64,000 nt of DNA from Phaffia rhodozyma (taxonomy: Eukaryota > Basidiomycota > Tremellomycetes > Cystofilobasidiales > Mrakiaceae): contig JACGZH010000009.1 in NCBI GenBank assembly GCA_014706385.1, positions 992,001 to 1,056,000 of the forward strand. The letters run 5' to 3'. Below, piece by piece: positions 1 to 10,597 of the stretch (position 1 is the first letter of the stretch; each line of letters begins with the position of its first letter). A program made the translations under genes and the position numbers. The notes below the pieces were generated by a model. The model saw only the letters and a list, made by a program, of their open reading frames with translations, was not told where the DNA came from and did not search any database.

Positions 1-1214
1 AAACCTGTCCTTAATCCGGCGCTTGGCCGAAGAAGGTCTGTGAACCGACGAGCTCGAGAAAATGGAGGCGGCTCATCAGTTTCCTCATCGGCTATTCCGT
101 TTGATTCAGAACGGCCGACTCCAACACTCGGTCGATAATCACCATCATCGTCGTCCTCGTCCTCCTCGCTCTCGTCTTCATTGACATTTCCTGTATGAAC
201 CCACCCATGATCGATGTCTTCCTCTTCTTGGTCCTCATCATCACCATCATCGTCAGGAGCAAATCCCCAATGATGAGAATCTAAGCCTGTATCAACAGGT
301 GTTCGATGATCACCCGTCGGATCAGAAATCAGATCAATCGGATCCGTCTCTTCTCGAAGTCCAAACTCATCATCCTCCCCGTTCTCATCATCGTCGTCAT
401 CGTCATGTTCGTCGTTTTCAGAAAAGAAATCGGAGAACGTCGGTCCGTTCGTAGGGATAGTCGGTCGTGAACGTGGACGAGCTCTATCGAGAAAGGAGAC
501 CGCGCCTAACGGACGAGAGGTCGACCCCCGGTTGACAAGAGGGATGAACCGATGAGGAGGGATCAAAGGATTCGTCGTAGTGTTAGCATCCCCAGCACCT
601 GCGGCTCTGGCTTGGTTGGACATGGGTAGAGGAATATTTGATCGACTTCGAGGGAAAACAACTGGAACATGAGGTGGTCTACCGGTGGAGGTTGATCCAG
701 AAGCGGCTGTAGACGAGAATGAATGAAGCGCAGCATCTATCCGTTTCTGTTCAATCCAGAATATCTACCGTTGGAAGGAAAGCACGTATGAGCATCAGCT
801 TCGACATCGGTCTGACAGATCGTTTGGAGATCATCACAAAGGAAGAGAACGGACCTTGAGGAGTCGAGAGAGTGATCTTTGGACTCTGACATCCTTAGAA
901 TCGAACCGGTCAATCATCCGAGTCATTGTTTCCTCAAACGACCTCGTCTGATCCGCAGGCGAGCATGATGATTCAAACACCATCACATGGACAAGAGACT
1001 CGATGACTCCTCTAGCTAATTTGGCAGTCAAGATTGACCGAAGGGTTCTTGACGGACCATCAGAGGAAGACGAGGAGGATGAGCTGGTGTTGGTTCGAAG
1101 ACTGGAATTACCGGAGTGAGTCCTGTACTTCAGGAATGCAAACTAGAGGTGAGACTTGGTGATTATGAACAACCATGAGACCATTAACACATACGCCACT
1201 CACCTTCGTCCCAT
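1..1214 (-). CDS. Acidic, Ser-rich protein, N-terminal part (C-terminus beyond window)
   Basis: I do not recognise this protein. The model starts with an 11-nt first exon (1204-1214, Met-Gly-Arg plus two bases). It is spliced through a GTGAGT donor to an acceptor near 1121. The frame then runs through a Ser-rich stretch, a helical-looking segment (about residues 30-95, containing SLVHVMVFES and RSFEETMTRMIDRF), an intron from about 855 to 739, and a long tail. The tail has several Asp/Glu runs, for example near 380-410 and 135-180 of the window. The reading frame is still open at position 1, so the C-terminus is missing. Acidic blocks next to helical repeats occur in large HECT ligases of the Tom1/HUWE1 kind, but a start this close to the acidic part argues against that. 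Function is left open. Confidence 0.55.
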
Positions 1215-2601
1215 GTTGAACTGGCTCGAGAAAGAGAAGGAGACAGTGTGAGTGTGAGTGCGAGCGTGTATATATGAGAGGAGTGAATGTAAGCGTGTAA
1301 AGAAGTCCTGTAGCGCGTCTGGGGGGGAACGCGTCAGTGAGACGAGCCCTGAACAAAAAAGTTGACGTATTTAGGAAGACTTTTTTTTTGGGTTTTTAAC
1401 TGTTCTCTCAACATCATCAACTCCTCTCATCTCTTCCTTTTCCACCTCTCTCATCGCATTGGTCTTGAACCAGGTGTGGGCATCATGAACAACTCCCTTG
1501 AGTTTATCCAGGTGGTCACCCTCGTTAATCCTCTCATTTTTTCTTCTGTATCTTCTCTTTCTCCCTATTTCCTCTTACCTCCTACAACCACCAGCTTATT
1601 GCCTAGAACCCTACTTCTCGGTTTCTTTCTCCACGGGAGAGATTCCTCCTTACAGTCAGGGTTCTAACTAGCCAGTGGAAGATTACCGTCCTATTGGAGA
1701 CTAGACACCTCCTCTAAGCTTCCTTCTTTTTCTTGGTCAAACAAGAGGAGGAGGGAGTCCCTCCATTGATAAAGGAGGGAACGTAGACCTGTCCACACTT
1801 GCTTGCTCCTTTGAATCATTGATTCAAGTAACCTCCCAAGGACTATGCGAGTACTAAATGGGTTTGACACTCAACTTCTCCAGTTCAATTTGAAAATTTC
1901 CTGGCTCGGTCACTTTTGACCTTCCTAGTTTTCAAGTCGATCGTGATAAAATAGCGAATTGGAGTTGACAGGATTCAAAACTGCGCCCCCTGAACTACGT
2001 AGAGCCGCTCTTCCCACTGAAATACAACCCCATGTGAACGTGAAGGATGCTCACATCCAACACGCCCCCTCGAGCTTCACATCAACTTAGTGTTGCTACT
2101 TTTGGGCTCCAGCCACATTACCTAATCACCTGTAACCCAGCGGGCATTTTTACACAGGCTGATCGTGGTCTGGAGTGTCTTTGCGCTTATCCGGGCTCAT
2201 AACCTGATAAAATCAGGGAGCACTTCGTGGTGGTTTTCTTGAGTAGTCACACAGACAATAATATAATCCTGGTTTCCGAATGTCTTATTGGTGTTTGTGT
2301 GACTACTCTAGAAAACCACCACGAAGTGCTCCCTGATTTTATTAGATCGATCATGTTCGTTGACTGAGTCAAGGGCCGTCTACGTTTTAATAAAATCCAG
2401 GCAGGAAGGGGAATTGAATATGGAATATCATATGTAGTGGTTATAAGAGAACAGGGTATAACAAGCACACCGCTACCACGGAGGCGTATATGAACCAATG
2501 AGAGTACATATATGTACACGAAAGAAGTCCCAAAAGAGAAGCGTACAAGGAGAACATGCAGAGGAACAAGACACTAGACTAGAGGAGAAGAGAAAGAGAC
2601 A
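1215..2601. other. Intergenic region between the acidic gene and nudE
   Basis: No convincing coding exon is visible. The left part (1240-1360) is the presumed promoter and 5' leader of the acidic gene, with a CA/TG-rich stretch and a TATATA at about 1269. From 1380 to 1650 the + strand is pyrimidine-rich. The inverted repeat at 2204-2345 is listed separately. The last 250 bases form the 3' flank of nudE. Confidence 0.6.
2204..2345. repeat. Near-perfect 60-bp inverted repeat (long hairpin / possible palindromic MITE)
   Basis: Bases 2204-2263 pair with 2286-2345 around a 22-nt loop. Only about three positions fail to pair when G-U pairs are allowed (near 2206, 2239 and 2258). The arms begin TAAAATCAGGGAGC on the left and end GCTCCCTGATTTTA on the right. 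A TA dinucleotide therefore borders a roughly 133-bp core (2209-2341), as expected for a foldback or Tc1/mariner-type miniature element. No transposase frame is inside. It lies about 260 bases downstream of the nudE stop codon, so it might also be transcribed as part of a 3' UTR. Confidence 0.85.
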
Positions 2602-5600
2602 TCATGTCCCACCACCCGTCAGACTCCTAATCCGTCCTGCCAGAGCTGATTTTGGCCTAACATCCGACCTCGACCCAACAACGGTCTCACCAGCAAACGC
2701 GCCAGTTCCAACACCACCAACAGGCGACATGACCCTGCCTGAACCCGGTACCGACATCGAGACCGATCCGACCGACCGTCTTCCTCTCACTCCATGCCCG
2801 ACTTTAGGACCAGGCGTCAAGCTAGCAGTCATATAAGACGGAATGGCAGGCACAGGCGGAAGGTTTGTCTTTGGAAGAGCCGAGATTGAATTCGGCCTGC
2901 TTCGCCCGGCTGTACCACTAGCGCCGATGGTGGTGAGGGTGGTCGTGGTGGTAGAAGAGGAGGGGCCAAAAGAGGTTCGAGGTTGCCGAAGACGGGAAAT
3001 ATGCCCTTGCCCTTGGGCCTGAGGCCGAAGACCGGAGGATGCTGGCGGCGACGATGGCGGTGACGATCTAGGCAAGTTGAAGGTAGTTGGTGAACGCTCA
3101 ATCAGGGACGTCCGACCGGTCGACCGTTTCAGAATGCCATCCCCTCTCGAATGGAACGATCTTGGGGGAATCTTTGATTGTGGTTGAGAGACCGTTTGTT
3201 CGGTCGGGTTGGTAGAACCAGCCGGTTGGATAGGTCGAGGGTGAGAGATTGTTGGCCGGGACGATGTAGATGTGGATGCAGATGTGGATCTGGATCTGGA
3301 TCTAGAATGCGAAATGGAATTTGAATGTGATTGTGTACGTGAGTGAGGACGAGGCTGAGGCTGAGTATTCAAAGTAGAGAACGGATACGGTTGATCGGGT
3401 TCATCTGCTAGATCATTCAGAGATGTTGTCGATGAATTTGACTCTGACAATCTCGGAGGGAGCCCTCTACCTGTTTGCGACTCCATGTCTGAACCAGAGC
3501 TCGGACCTCTGGAGTGCGGGCGATTAGGTTCTGAATCTGAAGGTTCGACAAGTGTCGAGGGCGTCGGGGTGGTTGCTCTGACTGAGATCCCAGCAGGCGC
3601 CAAGGTCGACAACCTGGAAGCAGGTCTATGTCCGAGTTGACTCGACATCGACAATCGGTTCATCCTTGTCGCCGCTGCCGATAATGCAGGCGGGGACGAT
3701 GTTGACGATAAAGGTGAAGAAGGAGGGAACGCTAAGGATGATCCGGCTCTCAGAGGAGAAGAAGGTAGGGCTTGTCGAGAAACTGGACGAGCGGACGATC
3801 GAGCAGACGGTCTAGAGACTGATGGAGCCCGTGCTCCAAGTTTGAGAGCCGTAGGTGATTCTTCATTCTCACTAACAAGTACCCAATCGCCTGAGCCTGG
3901 TGTTCCGGGAGTGCTGTATTGGCCGTTACCAAGTCTCGGCGGAGCTGACCTATCTGCCAACGCTTTCATCCTCGGATGGGCCGAACTGGGCAGGCTGTTT
4001 ATCGGCGGCGACGTTGGCAATGTTGGCAGAGGAGGAATTGAACCCTGTCTTCTGGAAGAAGGCGACAAGGGGTTTCCTGGGTTGGCGCGAGAGGAAACAT
4101 TTCCAGGTGTCACCTTCCTCATCCGTGGAAGATTATGTGTCTGAATCCTACTCTGTAACGTTCGGACGCGTTCCCCAAGATCAGATACCATCCGAACTCC
4201 TCTTGATTTCGAGTCGACTTTTGTCGGTCGGTTTGAGACGATGGCCGGTTGAGTCGTCGTTTGATTGCTGCCGACCGGCTTGAGGGTCGAGTTCAGAGGA
4301 GACGACACCACCGTCCTGGAAGTGATGGTGCTTCCCAACGAAAGGTTTCTACTTGTCGTGCTAGAGGTAATACCTGAGCGGGAAGATCGATTGGGTGAGG
4401 ATCCCGGAATGGGTAGTCTGGACGGGGAACGGACGATATGTGAGATCGAGGGTGATGTATGGCTTTTCGGTAGACCCGAGCTCGTCCGAGTAGCCCTCAA
4501 CGAGGGTGATGACGGAGATGCAAGCACGGGTTCCAGGAAGGATGTTGATGCTGAGGAGGAGGATGGAGGAGACATCATCAAATCTGCCATGGAGAGTTCT
4601 TGGGAAGATTTTCGGACGAGCGACGTGGGTCGAGAGCCGACCGAGGTTTCTTCGGATAACGTAGGCGAGGCAGGTGGAAGAGAAGGTGCTTTGGTACATT
4701 GTTGCTGTTGTTTGAGTACCGAAAGTTCAGACAAAAGATCTATTTGGTCGATGAGACCATTCGCAATGTCAGTCATTGTATTCACAAAATGAGAAAAGAC
4801 GAGAGAAACAAAAGGAAGAGGAAAAGAAAAGATAAAGAAGGAAGTGAAAGAAGAGGATATAAAACACACCTCTCATCTCATCCTTTAGACGCTGAGTCTC
4901 TTCCTCTAACTCTTGCTTATCAATTAACTCTTGCTCGAGCAGCGTCTTTTCCTCGATCGCTCGGTTATACCTCGACTCCATGTCCTGAAGGGAAGATGAG
5001 ACCATGCGTTCGTTTCGCTCCAGGTCGTCGACGCCCATCTCTAGATCCCGTAACGAGACCTTGTAACGATCGCGTTCTGCTTTCTGATGTTCATGAGGAA
5101 GGCGTGCCGAGAAGGAAGGAGAGAAATCAGCTGGTCTGGAGGGGAAGCTCGGTCTCAAGGAGAAGGATAGAGTAATCAACATACAATCGCGTCGAGCTCT
5201 CGCTGGAGAGATCCGAGCGCAAGGTTATGTGCCTTCTGTGTAGACAAATGTTTTGCCTAGAAAGAAAAAAGAGCCAGCGCAACGATGAAAATTCCCAAAG
5301 TTGTGGGCATGGGAGCATAGTAAGCCGGCCGAGTCTGATATCCGCGCCCGATATTGAAGTAGTAGAGAGAATGGGTTGGAATGCATAGGATCCACTTGCC
5401 TTCCATTCTTCCTTTTCGGCCTCCAGTCGGGTGATCCGGTTTTTGAGATCTTCCTGAGCAGCCTCGGTCGCTGCAAGTTCTCGCTCGAGTTCTTCTTCTA
5501 GTTCTTTGGATGATGTCTGGAACTCGTCTTATGAAGATTGAATGTCGATGGATGAGAATGAGAGAAGAAAAGCGCAACACAAGACACAAAAGACAGGAGA

Positions 5601-5960
5601 CAGAGAGGGTCAATTGTCGCATCGTCGTTTGACAGGTTCGCTGAGGAGAAACACAGAATGGACGTACCGAGCTCGGCCTTTGTATCTTGAAGTGTCCGGT
5701 AGATCTCGAGGTAGCGTGATCTGAAGTGTGCGGCCTCGACCTCTGCGGACGAGAAACTATAGGTAGAGGAAGAGAGATAAACAGATAGAGAGATAGGGTA
5801 AATAGGGCATCGAGGGATGTATCAGTCTAAAGGAAAACACAAGAGAAAAAGAAGAATAGGTGGTGACTGACTCTTCGACCTCCCTGTCGTTGTCTTCGGT
5901 GTCTGAATAAGACGATACGGTCGTCTTATCAGAGCCCGACAGGTCGAACGGGGCGACCAT
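2602..5960 (-). CDS. nudE: NudE/Ndel1-type nuclear distribution protein
   Basis: NudE proteins bridge Lis1 and cytoplasmic dynein in nuclear migration and spindle positioning. Six exons fit in frame: 5872-5960, 5668-5756, 5400-5527, 5185-5256, 4870-5083 and 2602-4739, giving 909 residues. Residues about 25-230 form a continuous coiled coil with family landmarks, including the segments AEVEAAHFRSRYLEIYRTLQ and LALGSLQRELDAI. The end of the coil reads RDLLSELSVLKQ. The remaining ~670 residues are Ser/Pro/Arg-rich and probably disordered, which is much longer than in typical family members. The third intron (5257-5399) uses a GC donor (AAG|GCAAGT): the alternative GT two codons on breaks the frame. 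The start at 5960 puts the coil about 30 residues in, as expected. Confidence 0.9.
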
Positions 5961-7350
5961 AGGACTATGGAGCCAACTGATGTATGGTTGTGGGTCTCGG
6001 AGTGGTTGTAATACGAGATCACCAAACGACCGGGTTGCTTGTTGAGAGATCTCAGTTCTGGCCAGGGATCATACACAGTGGTTCCAGTTAGGGTTAGAAG
6101 GTCCATCTGGGGGTTTATGGGGTATTGACAGGGGGTACATTTGGGGCAAACACGTTCGGGGCTTTGTTGGGGTACAGCCGGGGTAAACCCAGAGTTTCCT
6201 ATGGCGTACTAATTCGATTACATGAAGTATAACATGCGGTGTGCCCGATCCGACCAAGTAGGACAGCTTTCTGTCATCTCGGCCGAGAAGCGCACAGATG
6301 AGAAGTAAGATAGTCAAAGAAAAGTGAATAGCGTTAACGACGAAGATATGAGCTGAAAACTACGAGGTAGAAGAAGAAACAAGAAATAAGAAAGGAGAAA
6401 TAAGAACGGAAGAATTAGAAAGGGGTGTAATCTAGATACTATGAACATCATGAATATTGTGAATAGATTGACGACCAAGGAACAAGAAAATCATAGTAAC
6501 AGTAAGAGTACTACAAAGAGAAACTAGAAGGCTCTACCAGAAGATAACAAAGAAAAACATAGTTCGTCGAGTCAAGAAGGTAAAAATTCACCGTCGGCTC
6601 ACATCGCCGACCGACTGGCACCTGGCTCTCGGTTCTACTCGCCGGGGATTTCTCCTCACTATCATCGGACTTCTCCGAAATCGCCCGTTCCGAGCCAAGC
6701 ACGTAGAGAGGACACATACACTCACACGATTAATTATGAACGTATATTGGTGAGATCATGGAGATGCAAGCCAATCATATGAGCGCGAAACGGGTGCGAG
6801 CAGACATATTCATGAATATGGGCAGATGGTTAAAAGGGTAGAAGGATAGAAGGGTAGACAGAAGGGTAGAAGGACAAATAGATAGAAGGACACCCTACGT
6901 ACAAACACACCCGTACACATATATGAACAGATGTGCTCAATCCATAGCAAGCCGTGTTGCCAAGGAACGGGACGCATGAGCATTCCCCGCAGGTTAATTG
7001 AACACTGACCGAACCATGCTCGCCCACACATGCGCCCGTCCTGATTACTGACTCATCCCCTCACTCTTGCCTCGGCCATCTTTCTTTCCATCCTGTTCTT
7101 CCGAGTTCCATCAATCAAATCGTGCATAATCTTTCGTCGTTGTCACCTCTGTCTGTCTTGTTTTCGTCTCTTTTCTCTGTTCGATTCTTTCTTCCTCGCC
7201 TTTTCTCTTCCATTGGTTTCCCTTATAAAGACCCGTCAGAAGATCTCAGAAAGTCAATCTCCTTCTTCTGCGCCCTTCTCCCGTTGGCTTGATCTAGCAA
7301 CCGTTCCTGTTCCTGTCCTTGTTTCCTTGTTCAATTCCTGAAAACTCGTC
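5961..7350. other. Divergent promoter region between nudE and the arrestin gene
   Basis: Both flanking genes read outward, so this 1.4-kb stretch should hold both promoters. A cluster of G-runs at 6109-6183 lies about 150-220 bases upstream of the nudE start and is listed separately. From 6300 to 6550 the + strand is A/G-rich. From 7060 to 7340 it is strongly pyrimidine-rich, typical of a fungal leader before the ATG at 7351. A minus-strand open frame at 6511-6717 has no recognisable content and I do not call it. Confidence 0.5.
6109..6183 (+). repeat. Seven G-runs (G4-G5) at 8-12-nt spacing, potential G-quadruplex
   Basis: Runs of four or five G occur at about 6109-6113, 6119-6122, 6131-6135, 6143-6146, 6158-6161, 6169-6172 and 6180-6183. 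That is enough for one or two quadruplexes on the + strand, which is the template strand for nudE. It lies in the nudE upstream region. No promoter function is shown by the sequence itself. Confidence 0.7.
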
Positions 7351-9880
7351 ATGAACAACTCCAGGACACTCACCGCTTCATCCTCCTTGACTCCCAGGGA
7401 TGATCCGCCCAGCTACTCTCCCAGCACAAGCTCTCAAGTGCTCCCATCATCACCTTCTCTCTCATCATCCCCTGTGTCGTCTATCTTGGAAACTTCGTTA
7501 GGATCCACTTCGAATCAGTCTCTTCCGGACGCTATCGCACCGATATTTCCCCTTGGAGATCCTCTCAGGAACCCATGCGGACAAGACTCTAGACACTTGC
7601 CTCATCTAATCTCGTCCGCTTTGAGCATGAACCTGACAAAACCAAAGGCATCGCTCTGCCTTGCCGAAACACTTGTCTTTATTCGACCGCCCGGCAGAGG
7701 CTGGGCCAACGCCCTTGCCCAGGTTAATTCAGACGACTCGGTGCCTGGAAGGGACGGTAAGGTCAATGGCTTTCTCAACATCGTCGCCCCTCAACGAAAG
7801 CTCGTCAAGGCAATCAAAGTTGAGCTCGTTGGAATGCAGCGTCTCCGGATCGAAAAGTCAGGTTGGGAAGACGAAAAAATCTTTGACCGAGTTCTCCTTC
7901 TAGACGGCGACGGACAGGGTATATGGCTCGAGAAGGGTGTCAACACGTGAGTAGACCTGAGGTATTCTTTCTTTTGCTCTCTCGTCTCTATCTTTTGTGT
8001 TGTACTCACACACATGTCCACATCCTCTTGCGCGCGCACACAGGATCGAGTACAACTTTCATATCCCGAGCACTAGTCCAGTCACAGAGCGATCGGCCCA
8101 TGGTCGAATTCAGTACTTGTACGAATCAATTCGTTTGTCTCTCTGATCATCCTCTTGTATTTCGTGCCTAACGTCTCGGTCCACTATTTTGAACGAGCAG
8201 CGTCGAGGGAACGGTCGTAGGCTCTGGCGGCATGTTCACCAAAGATCTGTCCGACAGTCGAGAGGTCATCATCGTCTCTAGTCCCTCTCAGGCGGACGGA
8301 AACAGTGCGTTTCTCTCTACAAGCATTTCGGCCCTTCACACTCTAAATCCTTGCTTGTCGCTCGCCTTTTCCCGTTACAGTCTATCAGTTCCAGCACCAC
8401 CAAGAGGATATCTCCCCCACTCTTGGCCCTTACAAGATTGGCCTCACAGCCAGTGTATGTGCACCCCTCATTGATGTTTCACGCGCACACTTCCCTCTTG
8501 AACGTTTCTTGTCTGACCTGCTACCTGAATCTCTTCTCTCGTTCCCTTTCTTGACAGCAATTTATCATAGGCGGTCCTCTTACACTCTCACTGACGTTCG
8601 GTTCGAATCAAGTGAGTGTGTATGCGATCAATTGCTACATTCAACAGACCACCACGGTCACCTCCAGAAAGAATCCAAGCCAGGTCCAAGAGATCATCGG
8701 CCCCAAACGATATATCTTTCAGGAAGGCGCGAAGTCCGGCTATGGTCTCAAAGGATTTGTTGCCAAGGCCAGAGATGAAGGCAATGTCTTGATTGATGCC
8801 GAGAAAGACAAGGGTAGCTTTTGGGAGTGGAAAAGGATGGGACGTCTGGTGAGTATTTCTCACGCACTCTCCTTTTATCAGTACTTGAACTAAAAGAAAA
8901 CACATTGCCCTCAATCTTTTCCTTATGCTTTTACTTCTGGCTAGCCCACGGACGATCACATTCGATCGACCACGCTGCCGGCGACAGACACTGGCCTCCG
9001 GTTTTCATCTACACTCACATTTGAAGTCGTCTTAAACGATTCATCTGACCCGGTCGTTAGAATCGCCACCCTCTACAAACAGGAGATCTCGCTAGCCTCG
9101 TGTTGTTGCATGCTGCCCTATCTGGCCTTGCCTTCATACTCGGCTGATTTCCCGGTTAACAAGCGAATCAAATGGGACGTTCAAACATGTGTCGGATGCA
9201 TGTGTGATGAGGTGGGTGATCATCGCTACGAACTTGTTCCTATCTCTGATCGTCGACTGTAACCTGATCTGACCTTTGCTCTGTGTATATGTACAATCTC
9301 CCTTGATCTTGATATCAGGTCTGGGATAGGATTCGAGACGCCGAGCTCGAGCTCATGCAGAACGGACTCGGAGAGCTCGGTGTGGAGGGTATCAGAGCAA
9401 ATCGATTGGGAGGTCTAGTTGATTGGGAGAATGGCGGACAGTCCCCAGGACTGATGACGTCAACGGACGGGTCCAATCGATTGGAAGTGACGACAGCGAC
9501 CGAGGGGGATTCAGATCAAGCCGCCGTTTCTCCTAGACAGGAGTCTGGAAAGAAGATTGGTGAGACGTACCCTGTGATCGACCGGTGAGTTTACCCTTCT
9601 TTTATCTGTCTCGTTCTATCAGTCATTAACGAACTCAATACTTATCTCTGAAACCGAAACTAGTTCAATCGAAAAGGATACAAATTTTCCAAAAACAGCT
9701 TGTCTTCGAAAATCACCAATGAGTACCAGCTAAACGAGATTCGGCCTCTTTCTATAATCTTTTCTCTCCTCTCTTTCAGGGCTTAATTTTGTTTTCAGTG
9801 GATTCGGAGAGATCTCTGATCGTTGGGTTGGACGAGCAGAATGGGTATTTGAGAGAGCGGAGCCGTTTCAAACCAAGTAG
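7351..9880 (+). CDS. Arrestin-related trafficking adaptor (ART/alpha-arrestin family)
   Basis: Alpha-arrestins bind Rsp5-type ubiquitin ligases and direct endocytosis of plasma-membrane transporters. Exons fit at 7351-7946, 8044-8118, 8201-8304, 8381-8454, 8558-8848, 8945-9211, 9319-9584 and 9799-9880 (584 residues). An early PPSY motif (DDPPSYSPS, about residue 20) is a classic WW-domain ligand. The arrestin N domain follows, with beta-strand-like segments KLVKAIKVELVGMQRLRIE, TIEYNFHIP and EGTVVGSGG. The C domain contains LTLSLTFGSNQVSVYAINCY and FSSTLTFEVVLND. A cluster CCCMLPYLALP near residue 410 is unusual. The last junction is uncertain. Splicing to 9799 gives a tail ending in FERAEPFQTK, while an acceptor at 9663 would end the protein at 9733 with a less protein-like tail. 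Confidence 0.75.
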
Positions 9881-10597
9881 GTTGGCATTCGAGTGTCCTG
9901 TGCACAAGCGAGTGCGGGACGAGTAACATGATGAGTAGGACAAGCCTCACGGAACGAAGTGAATTGATAGTCTCTTTTTCATCGTCTTGTTTGGTCTTGA
10001 TGTATATATATATATATTCTCTCTCTCTTTTCTCGTTTCCTTTTGTTTCTCAAATACCTCTTCTCATCGAGGGATTTTCATGCCTCACGGCATTATACGC
10101 CGGTGTTAAAAATTCTCCGTATGCATCTTTTTTCCTTTAGAAACCTCATAATTCGTTATGATCTATGATCTATTGGCTCTGGGCCGTCCTGATGTATTGT
10201 GTTCATTCATCGCTGCGAATTTAACCAAGCACTCAGAGACAATCATTAATTTATCCGAAAAAAAAGAGACGAGGAAACCAATTCGTAAGAAGACGAGGGA
10301 CGAGGGAGTTGGACAGATTGGAGTTATGTGATTCATGAAGGGAGGAGAATGACTATGTGGACGTGGGCAAAGATATGTAGAAGAAATAGGGAAAGAGAAG
10401 AATCTGGCTAATCTAATCGAGAAATCTTTATACGCGTTTGTACATATACGAAGACGAAGGAAGAGAGGGCTTGAAATCTTGATAAAAAAAAAGATAGAAG
10501 ATGCGAAAGGAGCAAAGGGAGAGAAGAAGGGTAGATAGACACTAAATATCAACCGGCTATCATGACTTGATAGCTAGCAAGCAAGCCAGCTGTCTAT
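9881..10597. other. Convergent 3' intergenic region (arrestin / ferric reductase)
   Basis: Both neighbours end here. The sequence has a short TATATA run near 10005, CT-rich then A/G-rich stretches, and no reading frame with coding character. It presumably contains the two polyadenylation regions. No terminator motif can be named. Confidence 0.5.

Noticed and set aside
3842..4792. Long open frames on the + strand opposite nudE
   Set aside because: They are shadows of the Ser/Pro-rich nudE tail, with no domain and no splice support.
6084..6096. Telomere-like TTAGGGTTAG
   Set aside because: Only one and a half units, so chance.
9664..9733. Alternative last exon of the arrestin gene
   Set aside because: The tail is less protein-like than that from the acceptor before 9799. 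It is kept only as an alternative in the gene entry.
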